In this document: positions 21,659 to 31,482 of the stretch, one piece after another
How the letters are laid out: every line of letters starts with the position of its first letter
How positions within the stretch are numbered: position 1 is the stretch's first letter
NCBI GenBank assembly: GCA_037501455.1
Contig: CM074861.1
Location: forward strand, 96,325,001-96,389,000
DNA length: 64,000 bases
Reading direction: 5' to 3'
Origin: Lantana camara
Taxonomy: Eukaryota > Streptophyta > Magnoliopsida > Lamiales > Verbenaceae
Program-made: the position numbers and the translations under genes
The notes under the pieces: generated by a model
Seen by the model: the letters and a program-made list of their open reading frames with translations, nothing else
What the model was told of the DNA's origin: nothing
Databases searched by the model: none

Positions 21659-21729
21659 CACACGTGTGAAGTCACACGTGTGGCTCACGTGAGTGACACG
21701 TGTCACTGTGACACGTGTCACACACGTGT
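21659..21729. promoter_or_regulatory. G-box array in copia-2 5' LTR
   Basis: Six or seven CACGTG cores occur within about 70 bp, most of them inside longer palindromes (CACACGTGTG, TCACGTGA, TGACACGTGTCA). In the 3' LTR one core has decayed to CACTTG near 29830. Binding by bZIP or bHLH factors is inferred from the core only. Confidence 0.6.
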
Positions 21730-22065
21730 GTATATATATATTATATATATATTAAATAATTAATTAGTTAATTATTTAATAGACTTTGGTTTAATTTTGA
21801 ATTAAAAAGAAAGTCTAATTTTGGAGAAAATAATCTAGTTAATTAATTACGAATTAATTAATTAGATAAAAATAAATTATTTATTTTATAATAAATGAAG
21901 TATAAAATTATCCAAAAATAGTTTGGATATTTTTTAGCTCTCTTAGAAGTTGACTTGAATTAGAATTCAAAGTCAAAGTTGGAAAATACTTGATGATCAA
22001 GTAATAGGAGAGAGGGACCAAAATCCTAGCCCATAAAGGACTAGGAATTTCGGCACCCCCCTCAC

Positions 22066-22089
22066 TATAAATAGGGGAGCTCGAGCTCC
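22066..22089 (+). promoter_or_regulatory. copia-2 TATA box and adjoining palindrome
   Basis: TATAAATA at 22066-22073 is followed by GGAGCTCGAGCTCC at 22076-22089, a perfect 14-bp palindrome. copia-1 has a different but still paired sequence at the same spot (GGGGAGC/GCTCCCC), so pairing rather than exact sequence seems to be kept. Confidence 0.55.
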
Positions 22090-22460
22090 TTATGGAGCTA
22101 ATTGACAATTCTTGGTTTATGTGTTGAACACCTTCCTTTCTCCAAGATTAAATTAAACCCTAGGTTAAGCCTAAACACTAACTAGAGAACTAGCATCCTT
22201 ACTAGTTAGATTGTGATCAAGTTGGTGGACTTTCTCTAGAGACTTCAAGTTAGAAGTTTGAAGATTCGAGCTTTACCAAGGAGAGGGGATCAAGCCGCGA
22301 GAAGAGCATTCTTGGGTGGCTTGAAACGCTTCAAGAAAGAATAAAAAGAAAAGTAAGTTTTCTATCTTTACGAATTTGGTTACACGATTGCGAGTTCTAG
22401 GTCCTTTTGTTGGGAAAATTTTTAAATTCCGCTGCTTTCTGATTCGTGTTTTCCAACAAG

Positions 22461-22473
22461 TGGTATCAGAGCC
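22461..22473 (+). other. copia-2 primer binding site
   Basis: TGGTATCAGAGCC begins two bases after the LTR and is complementary to the 3' end of initiator methionine tRNA, the usual primer of plant copia elements. Confidence 0.92.
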
Positions 22474-22734
22474 ACCTCGTTAATCGTGTTTCTGATTCGT
22501 CTCAATTATACTGAATTTGGTAGAAATTCTTAGGCTTGATGCGATTGAGTATTTGTAATTGTTTTAGAAAGCCTGAATTACGAAACTGTATTTTTTTCCT
22601 GAAAGTTTCTGAAAATTGGTTTTTGCAAAATTTAATTTTTTGAAAACTATTTTAGATTTGAAACTGTATAAACTATTTTTGGATTTCTTGGATTGGTTTT
22701 GCTTTTGAACGAAAACACGAAACGAAAACCCGGA

Positions 22735-23045
22735 TTACGACGAACACGCGAAACCCCGCGCGCGAAGGAGTCGCGCGCGCGGGCTTCGCGCGCCGCCGCC
22801 CGCCTGTGCTAAGCGTGCGCAGGGCATCCGCCCAGCACCTCCCGCACGCCTGTGCGGGAGCCTTCCGGGCGCACCTAGGCGCGCCCGCCCAGGGCAGCCG
22901 AGAATGGCCGCCCATCGCCCACCATCGCCCGACAGGGCGTGCGCGCACTCGCCCAGCCTTGGCCGGGCGCTATGCGCGCCTGCCGTGCGCGTCCGTGAGC
23001 GCTTACAACGCGTGCGCCCCGTTTCGCGTATGGGCCCCGTTTTCC
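22735..23045. other. GC-rich palindromic island in copia-2 leader
   Basis: About 300 bp of very GC-rich DNA contains CGCGCGCG repeated on both sides of AAGGAGT (22757-22779) and CTCCCGCAC-GCCT-GTGCGGGAG (22839-22860), a 9-bp stem with a 4-nt loop. It does not align with the copia-1 island at the same position. Open frames across it on both strands look like by-products of GC content. Confidence 0.6.
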
Positions 23046-24171
23046 TGATCCGATTTTTCGTATTTCGTGCAATCCAGTCCCGATTTTTATTTTAATTTTA
23101 AAATTTTATTTTTTGAATATTTATTTTAATTTTTGAATAAAACTTAAAATTGGGATTTTTGAGAAATTGAAACGGTTTATATTTTGGGAAAATACAATCT
23201 TTGATAAAATTATTAATTTTCAGAAATTAATTGGAATTTTATTTGTTTTGGTAATTTGGGATTTATTGAAAACTTTTATAAATAAGACTCGCATCAAGTC
23301 GTGTTTTTAGTCATTAGGACTTGAAACGAGAATTTTAATTTATTGGCTAAATTTAAATTCTCGCAAAAGCATGTTAGGTGATCATGGGTTTAGATCTATG
23401 TATGGTTTTAATTTAAGCACATGGATGGTTTAAATTGGGGTTGGAGCCCTATAGTTGCGTTTTTCAATTGAGGTTGGAGCCTCACTTATGTGCGTACTGT
23501 TATGTGATTTATTATGTGGCTTTCCATATTACTGTTTTTGAGGCCGGGGTATGCCCCGTGTAATTGTCTAAGGCCAATATGAAGATTGAGCCTTATTACT
23601 TTATGTCTTTTTCTTTTTATTGTCATTTGAGAGTAGAGATAGGTGGTGAGGTTTTATTTTCATTTTGGAGACAATGCACCCATGGAGTAAGATGGACCAC
23701 ATTCAAGCAACAAGGAGGCCATAAGTGAAGACCCCTCAAAATGTTAGGGAGGGGAATCTCAATTGTTAAATGTAATAGAGATAGGGCTCGTATTTTGTTA
23801 CCGCTTTCCCTTATGTGATTTAAACTGTTTATGTGGCATGTATGTTAGAACTTGTGATTGTGGAGTGGCTCCCACATATCACGCATAAGATAGGTAGAAC
23901 CCATGATCATTACATGTTAGTATCATGCTAGGACATGTTATCTGTTTATGTGCTTGTTTGATATGCATTTAAGTGTACTTGCATTAATCAAGACTAATAA
24001 AATTGGATAACATATATGTTGGTGAGGTCGAACCGGACAACTCTCCGGTTGATTCGAAAATTCCCATTAAATATTAAGCTAATTTCGAACAAATAGGTGT
24101 TTAATTCGAGATGCAAATTTTGAATTAAATTCCTAGCATTCCATCAATAGGTTTTAAGTTTAGTAAGTAAA

Positions 24172-24511
24172 GCTAGTTATTGTCCGCGAGTCGTGGGATA
24201 GCTAGTGGAGCTTATTAGTTCTTAGTTACCTAATTAATCATTTTAAATGATCAATATTTCGTGGTCAATTTTAGCAAGGGCGATGTCCGCGAGTCGTGGG
24301 TCGTTCGAACTAAGTTTTGGTCATGATCTTATGATTGATGGGTCTAGCTTAACGCCTAAGTAAATATGGATGTCGCACGAGTCGTGGGTCCATATTGAAA
24401 GATAGGTGATGCAAAAACAATTACTAAGAGTTCTAAAGGTGTTAGAATTGGTAAGTTGTACCTACCTAGGGTTCTTACTTAGAATGTCCGCGAGTCGTGG
24501 GTTCGAGGTAA
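24172..24511 (+). promoter_or_regulatory. Four leader stem-loops with a common apical sequence (copia-2)
   Basis: The positions are 24172-24206, 24278-24306, 24363-24396 and 24475-24511. Sequences of apical parts and basal stems equal those in copia-1. The shared apex with four unrelated stems suggests a structured RNA element repeated four times, about 200-540 nt upstream of the gag start. Confidence 0.7.
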
Positions 24512-24707
24512 AATGCCTAGGATCTTAGTACCCATTGGGAAACGTGTTCCTCTTAGATCTTTGGGAATTCTAGATCTTTGAAAAACAGTGGGAGCTACAA
24601 TAGATTAAAGACCTTATCTTTTGTATATCGTTATAATTCAGCATGCTCACTAGTTCTCTGTTTTACCATTTAGGTCGTAGATTCTGTGATTCTCTACGTG
24701 TTTTGAA

Positions 24708-27700
24708 ATGGCAACCAAAAACCCTCTTGTATCGATCCTCGAGTCAAACAAGTTGACTGGTCCCAACTATTCTGATTGGCTGAGGAATCTAAAAATCATT
24801 TTAGATTCTGAGAAGAGAACTTATGTTCTTTTCGAAGGGGAGCCTAGTCCCGAAGGGGAGGCTCCCACTCGGGCCGAGCGGGACGCGATTCAGAAGTGGA
24901 AGGATGATAATCTCCAAGCCCGTTGCCTTATGTTGGCTAACATGTCTCCGGACTTGCAAATGCAACATGAGGTCATGGAATTTGCTTGGGAGATTTACGA
25001 CCACTTAGAGCAACTTTACCGCCCTCATGAACGTGTTACAAGGTATAACACTTCAAAGGAATTGTTCCACTTGAGAATGAGGGAAGGTTCATGTGTCCAT
25101 GAATATGGACTCAAGTTTCTTGCCCTTACTGAGAAACTTGCTTCCATGGACATGCCACTGAAAGATGAGCTTTCAGTGGATTTGTTGCTAGCTTCGCTCC
25201 CACCATCATTCAACCCATTTGTCCTTAACTTCAACATGAATCATGCTGGTGCTACTGTAGCTGAGCTGATTAGTCAGCTTGTGACTGCTGAAAGCACGAT
25301 CAAGAAGGACAATAAGGTTTTGATGGTGAATGCTCCATCTTCCTCTTCTGGGCCTTCTAAGGGTAAGGGCAAGAAAGCCCAAAAGAAGAAGAAGAAACCC
25401 GTTAGGCCCACTGGTGGCATTTCGAAGGGAAAGGCCCAAAAGAAGAAACGTGATCAGAAAGAGGATGTTTGCTTCCATTGTGGCAAAGCGGGACATTGGA
25501 GGAGAAACTGCCCAGAGTACAAGGCTACTCTGAAGAAAGGTATCTTTCTCGTTGAAGTAAATCTTTCTATTAATTCTAGTTCTTGGGTACTTGATACCGG
25601 TTGTGGAACTCATATCTGTAATGATGTACAGATGCTAAGTGAGGTCCAACAACTCAAAGAAGGAGAATGTGTCTTGAAGATCGGCGATGGCTCAAACATT
25701 GAAGCTCGAGCTTTAGGCACAATTAGATTATATTTAGGTAGTTTTGAGTTAGTATTAAATAAAGTCCTTTATGTACCAAGCATTATTCGTAATATAATTT
25801 CAGTTCCAATATTAGATTCTGAAGGTTATGAAACTTATATTAAGAATGGTAAATACTTTATCAAACGGAACAACTCTTCCGTTCATATCGGTACTCTAAG
25901 TAATAGACTTTACCTAACTCAAAACATCAATATTATGAATATACAACGAGAAACAAAGCGTAAGAGAGATGACAAAGTTTCAGCTCCCTTATTGCACGCT
26001 AGATTAGGACACATTTCCAAGAACAGAATAAGCAAGATAAACACTTTAGGATCATTCTCTGAAAATGATCTCAAAGAGTTAACTTCTTGCGAATCCTGTC
26101 TCAAAGGAAAAATGTCCAAAGTTCCTTTTAAAGGAACTGTGGAACGTGCCACTAAGGTTTTGGATTTGATCCATACTGATGTTTGTGGACCGCTTAGTGT
26201 AATCACTAGAAACAATCATCAGTACTTCATAACCTTTACTGATGACTTTAGTCGGTATGGTTATGTATACTTAATGAAGTATAAATCTGAAGCTTTTGAG
26301 AAATTCTTAGAATTTCAAAAGGAGGTTGAGAACCAAACTGGTCACAAGATCAAAGCACTTCGATCTGATCGAGGAGGCGAGTATCTTAGTGAAGAATTCC
26401 TTAATCATCTCAAAGATAATGGGATTATCTCTCAGTGGACTCCTCCGGGAACTCCTCAGCTTAATGGAGTTTCTGAGAGAAGGAATCGAACCCTACTCGA
26501 TATGGTTTGTTCCATGATGAGTTTCACTGACTTACCATCTTCTTTCTGGGGTTATGCCCTAGAAAGTGCAGCAAAGATTCTGAATCTAGTTCCCTCTAAG
26601 TCAGTCCCCAAGACGCCCTATGAAATGTGGCATGGTAAAATCCCTAGTTATTCTTACTTAAGAATTTGGGGTTGTCCTGTTTACGTGAAGAGGACAGTGG
26701 GAGATAAGTTAGAATCTCGTTCTAACTTATGCTACTTTGTAGGTTATCCTAAGGAATCCATAGGATACTATTTCTATGATCAATCTGAGCAAAAGGTGTT
26801 TGTTTCCAGAAATGCCACTTTTCTTGAGGAACCGTTCCTTAAAGAAAAGAAAGGCAAGATCATAGAATTAGAAGAAGTACAAAGTGACCCCACACCACCC
26901 ACTGAAGAAACGTCCCACTCTGATCAACCACAACCAATCACGAATTTCGATACACATGGAAATCCTCCTCTAAGGCATTCTGAACGCACTCCTAGACAGC
27001 CGGAGAGATGGTATGGATTCTTCCATGAAATCTCTCAAAAGGATAATGATCCTTTAACGTATGAAGAGGCACTTTCAGATTCTGACTCTGAACAGTGGAT
27101 AGAAGCCATGAAATCCGAAATGGACTCCATGAACTCCAACCAAGTTTGGACCTTGGTAGATTTGCCTGATGGGGTCAAACCCATAGGTTGCAAATGGATC
27201 TTTAAGAGAAAGCTTGGAGTTGATGGAAGCATTGCAGCCTACAAAGCAAGACTGGTTGCAAAAGGATTCACTCAAAGACCCGGCGTAGACTTTGACGAAA
27301 CCTTTTCACCAGTTGCAATGCAAAAGTCCATTCGAATCATGCTTGCCATTGCTGCATATTATGACTATGAGATATGGCAAATGGATGTGAAAACTGCCTT
27401 TCTCAATGGTGACATTGATAAAGACATTTATATGGAGCAACCCATAGGTTTCACATTCAGTGGGAGTGAGCAAAAGGTTTGCAAACTCCAAAGATCAATC
27501 TATGGATTGAAACAGGCTTCTAGGAATTGGAACATTCGATTTGATGAATCGGTCAAAGCGTTTGGCTTCACCCAAATTTCGAATGAATCATGTGTGTATA
27601 GAAAGGAATTGGAGACCTCAGTGCAATTCTTAGTACTTTATGTTGATGACATCCTTCTTATTGGGAATTCGAAGGATGACATGAAAGTGACTAAGTTATG

Positions 27701-28628
27701 GTTATCGAACCAATTCGAGATGAAAGATCTTGGTGATGCGTCCTATATCCTTGGAATCAAAATCTATAGAGATAGATCTAGAAGGTTAATAGGACTATCA
27801 CAGTTGATGTACATTGACAAAGTATTGAAGAGATTCAATATGGAGTCAGCAAAGGTTAAGAACCTTCCTATGAGTGTAGGAACATGTCTTTCAAAGAAGA
27901 TGTGTCCTAAGACTAACCTTGAGAAGGAAAGAATGACTCATACACCTTATGCATCAGCAATAGGTAGCATAATGTATGCAATGTTATGTACTCGACCGGA
28001 TGTGGCTTATGCACTTAGTGTAACGAGTCATTTCCAATCTGACCCTGGAGATGGTCACTGGGCTGCCGTGAAGAATATTCTTAAGTACTTGAAAAGTACT
28101 AAAGATTTATTCTTAGTTTACGGAGGTCAGAAAGATCTTACTGTCGAAGGATACTGCGATGCAAGCTTTGCATCTGACTTAGATGATTTTAAGTCAATGT
28201 CAGGATACATTTTCTGCCTAAACGGCGGAGCAGTGAGTTGGAAGAGTTCCAAGCAAACTACCACTGCAGATTCGACCACTGAGGCCGAATACTTAGCTGC
28301 AAATGATACAGCTAAGGAAGGTGTTTGGATTAGAAACTTCATTCAAGAATTGAATGTTGTTCCTAGCATGAAAGACCCCATTACTGTTTTTTGTGACAAC
28401 ACTGGGGCGGTTGCTCAAGCAAGAGAACCAAGATCTCACCAACGGACCAAGCACATTATGAGGAAGTATCACCTAATCCGTGATATTATCAAAAGAGGAG
28501 ATGTGCTAATTGAGAGGGTCACATCAGCAGAGAACGTGGCAGATCCACTTACTAAACCCCTTAGTCGAGAAGCTTTCCAAGGTCATCTTCAGAAGATGGG
28601 ACTTAGAGTAGCTTTAGAATGGTTTTGA
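24708..28628 (+). CDS. copia-2 gag-pol polyprotein (intact)
   Basis: The frame is open for 1,306 codons from ATG 24708 to TGA 28626-28628. Domains in order: gag (about residues 1-230); basic Lys-rich linker; CCHC zinc knuckle CFHCGKAGHWRRNC (about 255-268); aspartic protease with WVLDTGCGTHIC (about 292-303); integrase with HARLGHISKNRI, a CESCLKGK zinc block, and the D,D,E core (HTDVCGPL, FTDDFSR, RSDRGGEY); reverse transcriptase with FDETFSPVA, QMDVKTAFLNGDI and YVDDILLIG (about 977); RNase H with DASFASDLDDFKS and STTEAEYLA. Integrase before RT identifies Ty1/copia. All catalytic motifs seen are intact. The start is set by agreement with copia-1 and the PBS-leader layout. Expression would use the promoter at 22066. 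Confidence 0.95.
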   Translation: MATKNPLVSILESNKLTGPNYSDWLRNLKIILDSEKRTYVLFEGEPSPEGEAPTRAERDAIQKWKDDNLQARCLMLANMSPDLQMQHEVMEFAWEIYDHLEQLYRPHERVTRYNTSKELFHLRMREGSCVHEYGLKFLALTEKLASMDMPLKDELSVDLLLASLPPSFNPFVLNFNMNHAGATVAELISQLVTAESTIKKDNKVLMVNAPSSSSGPSKGKGKKAQKKKKKPVRPTGGISKGKAQKKKRDQKEDVCFHCGKAGHWRRNCPEYKATLKKGIFLVEVNLSINSSSWVLDTGCGTHICNDVQMLSEVQQLKEGECVLKIGDGSNIEARALGTIRLYLGSFELVLNKVLYVPSIIRNIISVPILDSEGYETYIKNGKYFIKRNNSSVHIGTLSNRLYLTQNINIMNIQRETKRKRDDKVSAPLLHARLGHISKNRISKINTLGSFSENDLKELTSCESCLKGKMSKVPFKGTVERATKVLDLIHTDVCGPLSVITRNNHQYFITFTDDFSRYGYVYLMKYKSEAFEKFLEFQKEVENQTGHKIKALRSDRGGEYLSEEFLNHLKDNGIISQWTPPGTPQLNGVSERRNRTLLDMVCSMMSFTDLPSSFWGYALESAAKILNLVPSKSVPKTPYEMWHGKIPSYSYLRIWGCPVYVKRTVGDKLESRSNLCYFVGYPKESIGYYFYDQSEQKVFVSRNATFLEEPFLKEKKGKIIELEEVQSDPTPPTEETSHSDQPQPITNFDTHGNPPLRHSERTPRQPERWYGFFHEISQKDNDPLTYEEALSDSDSEQWIEAMKSEMDSMNSNQVWTLVDLPDGVKPIGCKWIFKRKLGVDGSIAAYKARLVAKGFTQRPGVDFDETFSPVAMQKSIRIMLAIAAYYDYEIWQMDVKTAFLNGDIDKDIYMEQPIGFTFSGSEQKVCKLQRSIYGLKQASRNWNIRFDESVKAFGFTQISNESCVYRKELETSVQFLVLYVDDILLIGNSKDDMKVTKLWLSNQFEMKDLGDASYILGIKIYRDRSRRLIGLSQLMYIDKVLKRFNMESAKVKNLPMSVGTCLSKKMCPKTNLEKERMTHTPYASAIGSIMYAMLCTRPDVAYALSVTSHFQSDPGDGHWAAVKNILKYLKSTKDLFLVYGGQKDLTVEGYCDASFASDLDDFKSMSGYIFCLNGGAVSWKSSKQTTTADSTTEAEYLAANDTAKEGVWIRNFIQELNVVPSMKDPITVFCDNTGAVAQAREPRSHQRTKHIMRKYHLIRDIIKRGDVLIERVTSAENVADPLTKPLSREAFQGHLQKMGLRVALEWF

Positions 28629-28644
28629 CGGGCAAGTGGGAGAT
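28629..28644 (+). other. copia-2 polypurine tract
   Basis: Directly after the gag-pol stop, CGGGCAAGTGGGAGAT abuts TGTTAGGA of the 3' LTR. The same order is kept in copia-1. There are no spare bases between pol and PPT. Confidence 0.8.
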
Positions 28645-30362
28645 TGTTAGGAATAGTGCCCTAGAAAGCCGATTGTATATCCGCTTTGTGCTTTTCCTTA
28701 TTGTAATCACAGACAATCTTTGAATGAAATAACGAATTGAGGCAACACTTCTTTATATGCTCTTGTTTGGTATGCGTTTACTTTAGCTGTGCATGTATGA
28801 GAACTCCCCTAATCCTGATGACTTTAGGACTCTACCATTTAGGTGAAATGGTTCATGAAACGAGCCCTATATCACATAAGTCATGATTAGTAAAATACTC
28901 CAAGCCGATGAGTCCTACAGACAGTGGGAGTGTCAACCTGACTCCTCTAAGGCTTTCTTGTGGGATCACGCCCTTAAGAAGGACCACCTTATTTCATGGA
29001 GGTGGAAAGTGTATAGTTGATACGTGCGTGATACATGAGGGTGCTTACTTTAATAAGTAAGTTCACTGAGGTGCCCCGTGTGAGAACATTCCTAAATGGG
29101 AAAGGAAGTTTCTATTTCAGGAAATGGAAACTTCCAGATTAGGAAATATCTCACGAGTCATTGATGTGATTAATTGATCCTTAGACTTGAGGTTCCTCGT
29201 CACTTTATGAGTTAACTCTGTAGTCTTAGGTATAAGCTTTAAAGGGTGTCGCCTTAGACAACTGATTCAAGGCTTATGCTGGGGCTGCACAAGTGACTCA
29301 TGAAAGTGAATGAGAATCAAGAAAGGACCTACACTTGCATATGCAAGGTGATCTCTTATTGTGTAAGTCATTCATATGCCATATGGAGTCCTTGGCCAAG
29401 GCAGTAGATCAAGACATCAAGAAAAGGGTTTCTTGGATTGAGATCAAATGGATATGAAATGCACTTAGCTTTAAGACCGGATTATTAGGGTTCTGATTAT
29501 TCCCTTGCCCCAGATCTTGGTTGAGAGATAGTAAGTAGGAGGATTGTATCTCACATGAATCAATGACTTAAAGGTTCTGTCGAATCCGAACATTCCAATT
29601 CAGCTAGGGGTTAAACACCTGTTGCTAGACTATGGTCATTTAATCTGTGGACTGATTAATTAATTAGTGAATTAATTAATTAGGGTCACTGCTAATTGAA
29701 TTGAGAACCTAGAGGGTCACACACAACAACTTGGTTACATGAGTTGAGGCTTGAAAATGATTAAACGAGTTAATCGGGCCAAGAGGGTTCCACACGTGTG
29801 AAGTCACACGTGTGGCTCACGTGAGTGGCACTTGTCACTGTGACACGTGTCACACACGTGTGTATATATATATTATATATATATTAAATAATTAATTAGT
29901 TAATTATTTAATAGACTTTGGTTTAATTTTGAATTAAAAAGAAAGTCTAATTTTGGAGAAAATAATCTAATTAATTAATTATGAATTAATTAATTAGATA
30001 AAAATAAGTTATTTATTTTATAATAAATAAAGTATAAAATTATCCAAAAATAGTTTGGATATTTTTTAGCTCTCTTAGAAGTTGACTTGAATTAGAATTC
30101 AAAGTCAAAGTTGGAAAATACTTGATGATCAAGTAATAGGAGAGAGGGACCAAAATCCTAGCCCATAAAGGACTAGGAATTTCGGCACCCCCCTCACTAT
30201 AAATAGGGGAGCTCGAGCTCCTTATGGAGCTAATTGACAATTCTTGGTTCATGTGTTGAACACCTTCCTTTCTCCAAGATTAAATTAAACCCTAGGTTAA
30301 GCCTAAACACTAACTAGAGAACTAGCATCCTTACTAGTTAGATTGTGATCAAGTTGGTGGAC
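28645..30362 (+). repeat. copia-2 3' LTR, first part
   Basis: It matches the 5' LTR up to TTGGTGGAC, where the Tekay-like chromovirus is inserted. Bases 30358-30362 (TGGAC) are the left TSD copy. Confidence 0.93.
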
Positions 30363-31204
30363 TGTAACACCCCGACTCACATTCGGTACAGGTAAATTAT
30401 GTGATTTATCAATATTTGCGATTTGGATTAATTGTATACGACTTATATGAATTATTTGAACTTATATGAATTTATTTGAATTAATGTTGTATGTGATTTA
30501 TTCGTTTTAATTGAGTTGGCCTTATTTGAACCTGTATTTGTTGAACCGAACCAACTTGAACCGGGAACCTTGAACCGAACCCGTGAACCGACCGGTCCAG
30601 CCTTAAAGGCTGAACCATTCTCTCCTCTCTTCATTTCACGTGAAACAGCAGCAACCAAGCCAAGCAAGGAAGCCAAACCCCAAGTGATCATCCAAACTTC
30701 CCAAGCCAAGATCTCCCTCATTTCTTCGTCTTTTCTCGAACTTGAGTATGTTTCGGAATCCCCTCGTCGTGCTCGTCATTTCTATGGTTTAATTTCTGAG
30801 TTTGGAGTGAGTTTGGTGTGCTTTAGTTTCCCTACGTGAATAGTAAGGGTTTAATGAAAAATGTGATTACTTGCTCTTTACTTGATGTGTTTGATTCCAA
30901 GCTTTTTATATGAGTTGTATATGTTGTATGTGTTGTATTTATTGCATTAAATCCATGGTTAGTTGAGCATTTATTGATGATCATGATTTTAGCTTGAATT
31001 TTGCATTCCTTTGATCATGCCTTTTAATTCCGTTTTCTTGCGTTATTTGAGGGTCAACTTGTCAAGCATGATTTATGTGTATTGTTTGTGCATTTTAGGA
31101 GGTTGTGGCCACTCTTAGGTTTGGATTTTGGCCATTTTTGGCACCAAAATGAGCTTCCCCTGTTTTCTGTAATGCAACTCTGCTCCAGCTTTTCGAACCA
31201 GGCC

Positions 31205-31327
31205 GGAACGGCCGTTCCCGCCCCAGTTTCAAACTGGGAACGACCGTTCCCAGGCCATTTTACTGTTCCTGCCGAGAGTGGGAACGGTCGTTCCCAGTTT
31301 GTACTGGGAACGGGAACGGCCGTTCCC
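31205..31327. repeat. GGGAACG-NN-CGTTCCC palindrome cluster (Tekay-like LTR)
   Basis: Four copies lie at 31205-31218, 31234-31253, 31280-31295 and 31312-31327. The arms are fixed and the central bases vary (GGCC, GACC, GGTC, GGCC). Bases 31230-31252 and 31279-31301 form a perfect 23-bp inverted repeat that includes copies two and three. The cluster recurs in the 3' LTR at 38573-38695. CCCCTGTTT lies 40 bp upstream (31157-31165). Confidence 0.85.
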
Positions 31328-31360
31328 ATGGCCGAAACCCTTCCTTTGTGCTACTGGATC

Positions 31361-31482
31361 AAATCCACGGGGGTGGATTTTTCCTTTTGGAAAAATCCAC
31401 GGGGGTGGATTTGAGGCAGTAGGTTTGGAAAAATCCATGAGGGTGGATTTTTCCCTTTGGAAAAATCCATGGGGGTGGATTT
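31361..31482. repeat. AAATCCAC hairpin array (Tekay-like LTR)
   Basis: Four copies of AAATCCAC-GGGG-GTGGATTT or close variants lie at 31361-31380, 31393-31412, 31431-31450 and 31463-31482. Each is an 8-bp dyad with a 4-base centre. The 3' LTR has only three (from 38729), as one unit was lost or gained by repeat slippage. Confidence 0.8.

Larger units (their letters stand above)
20513..22458 (+). repeat. copia-2 5' LTR
   Basis: The LTR is 1,946 bp with ends TGTTAGGA and CCAACA. It contains the G-box array at 21659-21729, AT palindromes of TTAATTAATTA units, and the promoter described at 22066-22089. Confidence 0.93.
22474..24707 (+). other. copia-2 long untranslated leader
   Basis: This 2.2-kb stretch between PBS and gag has no supported gene. 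It contains a GC-rich island (about 22735-23045), a GGGGTATGCCCC dyad near 23547, and four stem-loops at 24172-24206, 24278-24306, 24363-24396 and 24475-24511. The last is also bracketed by CCTAGG on both sides. From about 23280 on, it is nearly identical to the copia-1 leader. Confidence 0.75.

Noticed and set aside
22673..23095. Several overlapping Arg/Ala-rich frames on both strands of the copia-2 GC island
   Set aside because: Same reason: composition-driven frames in a hypervariable untranslated leader.
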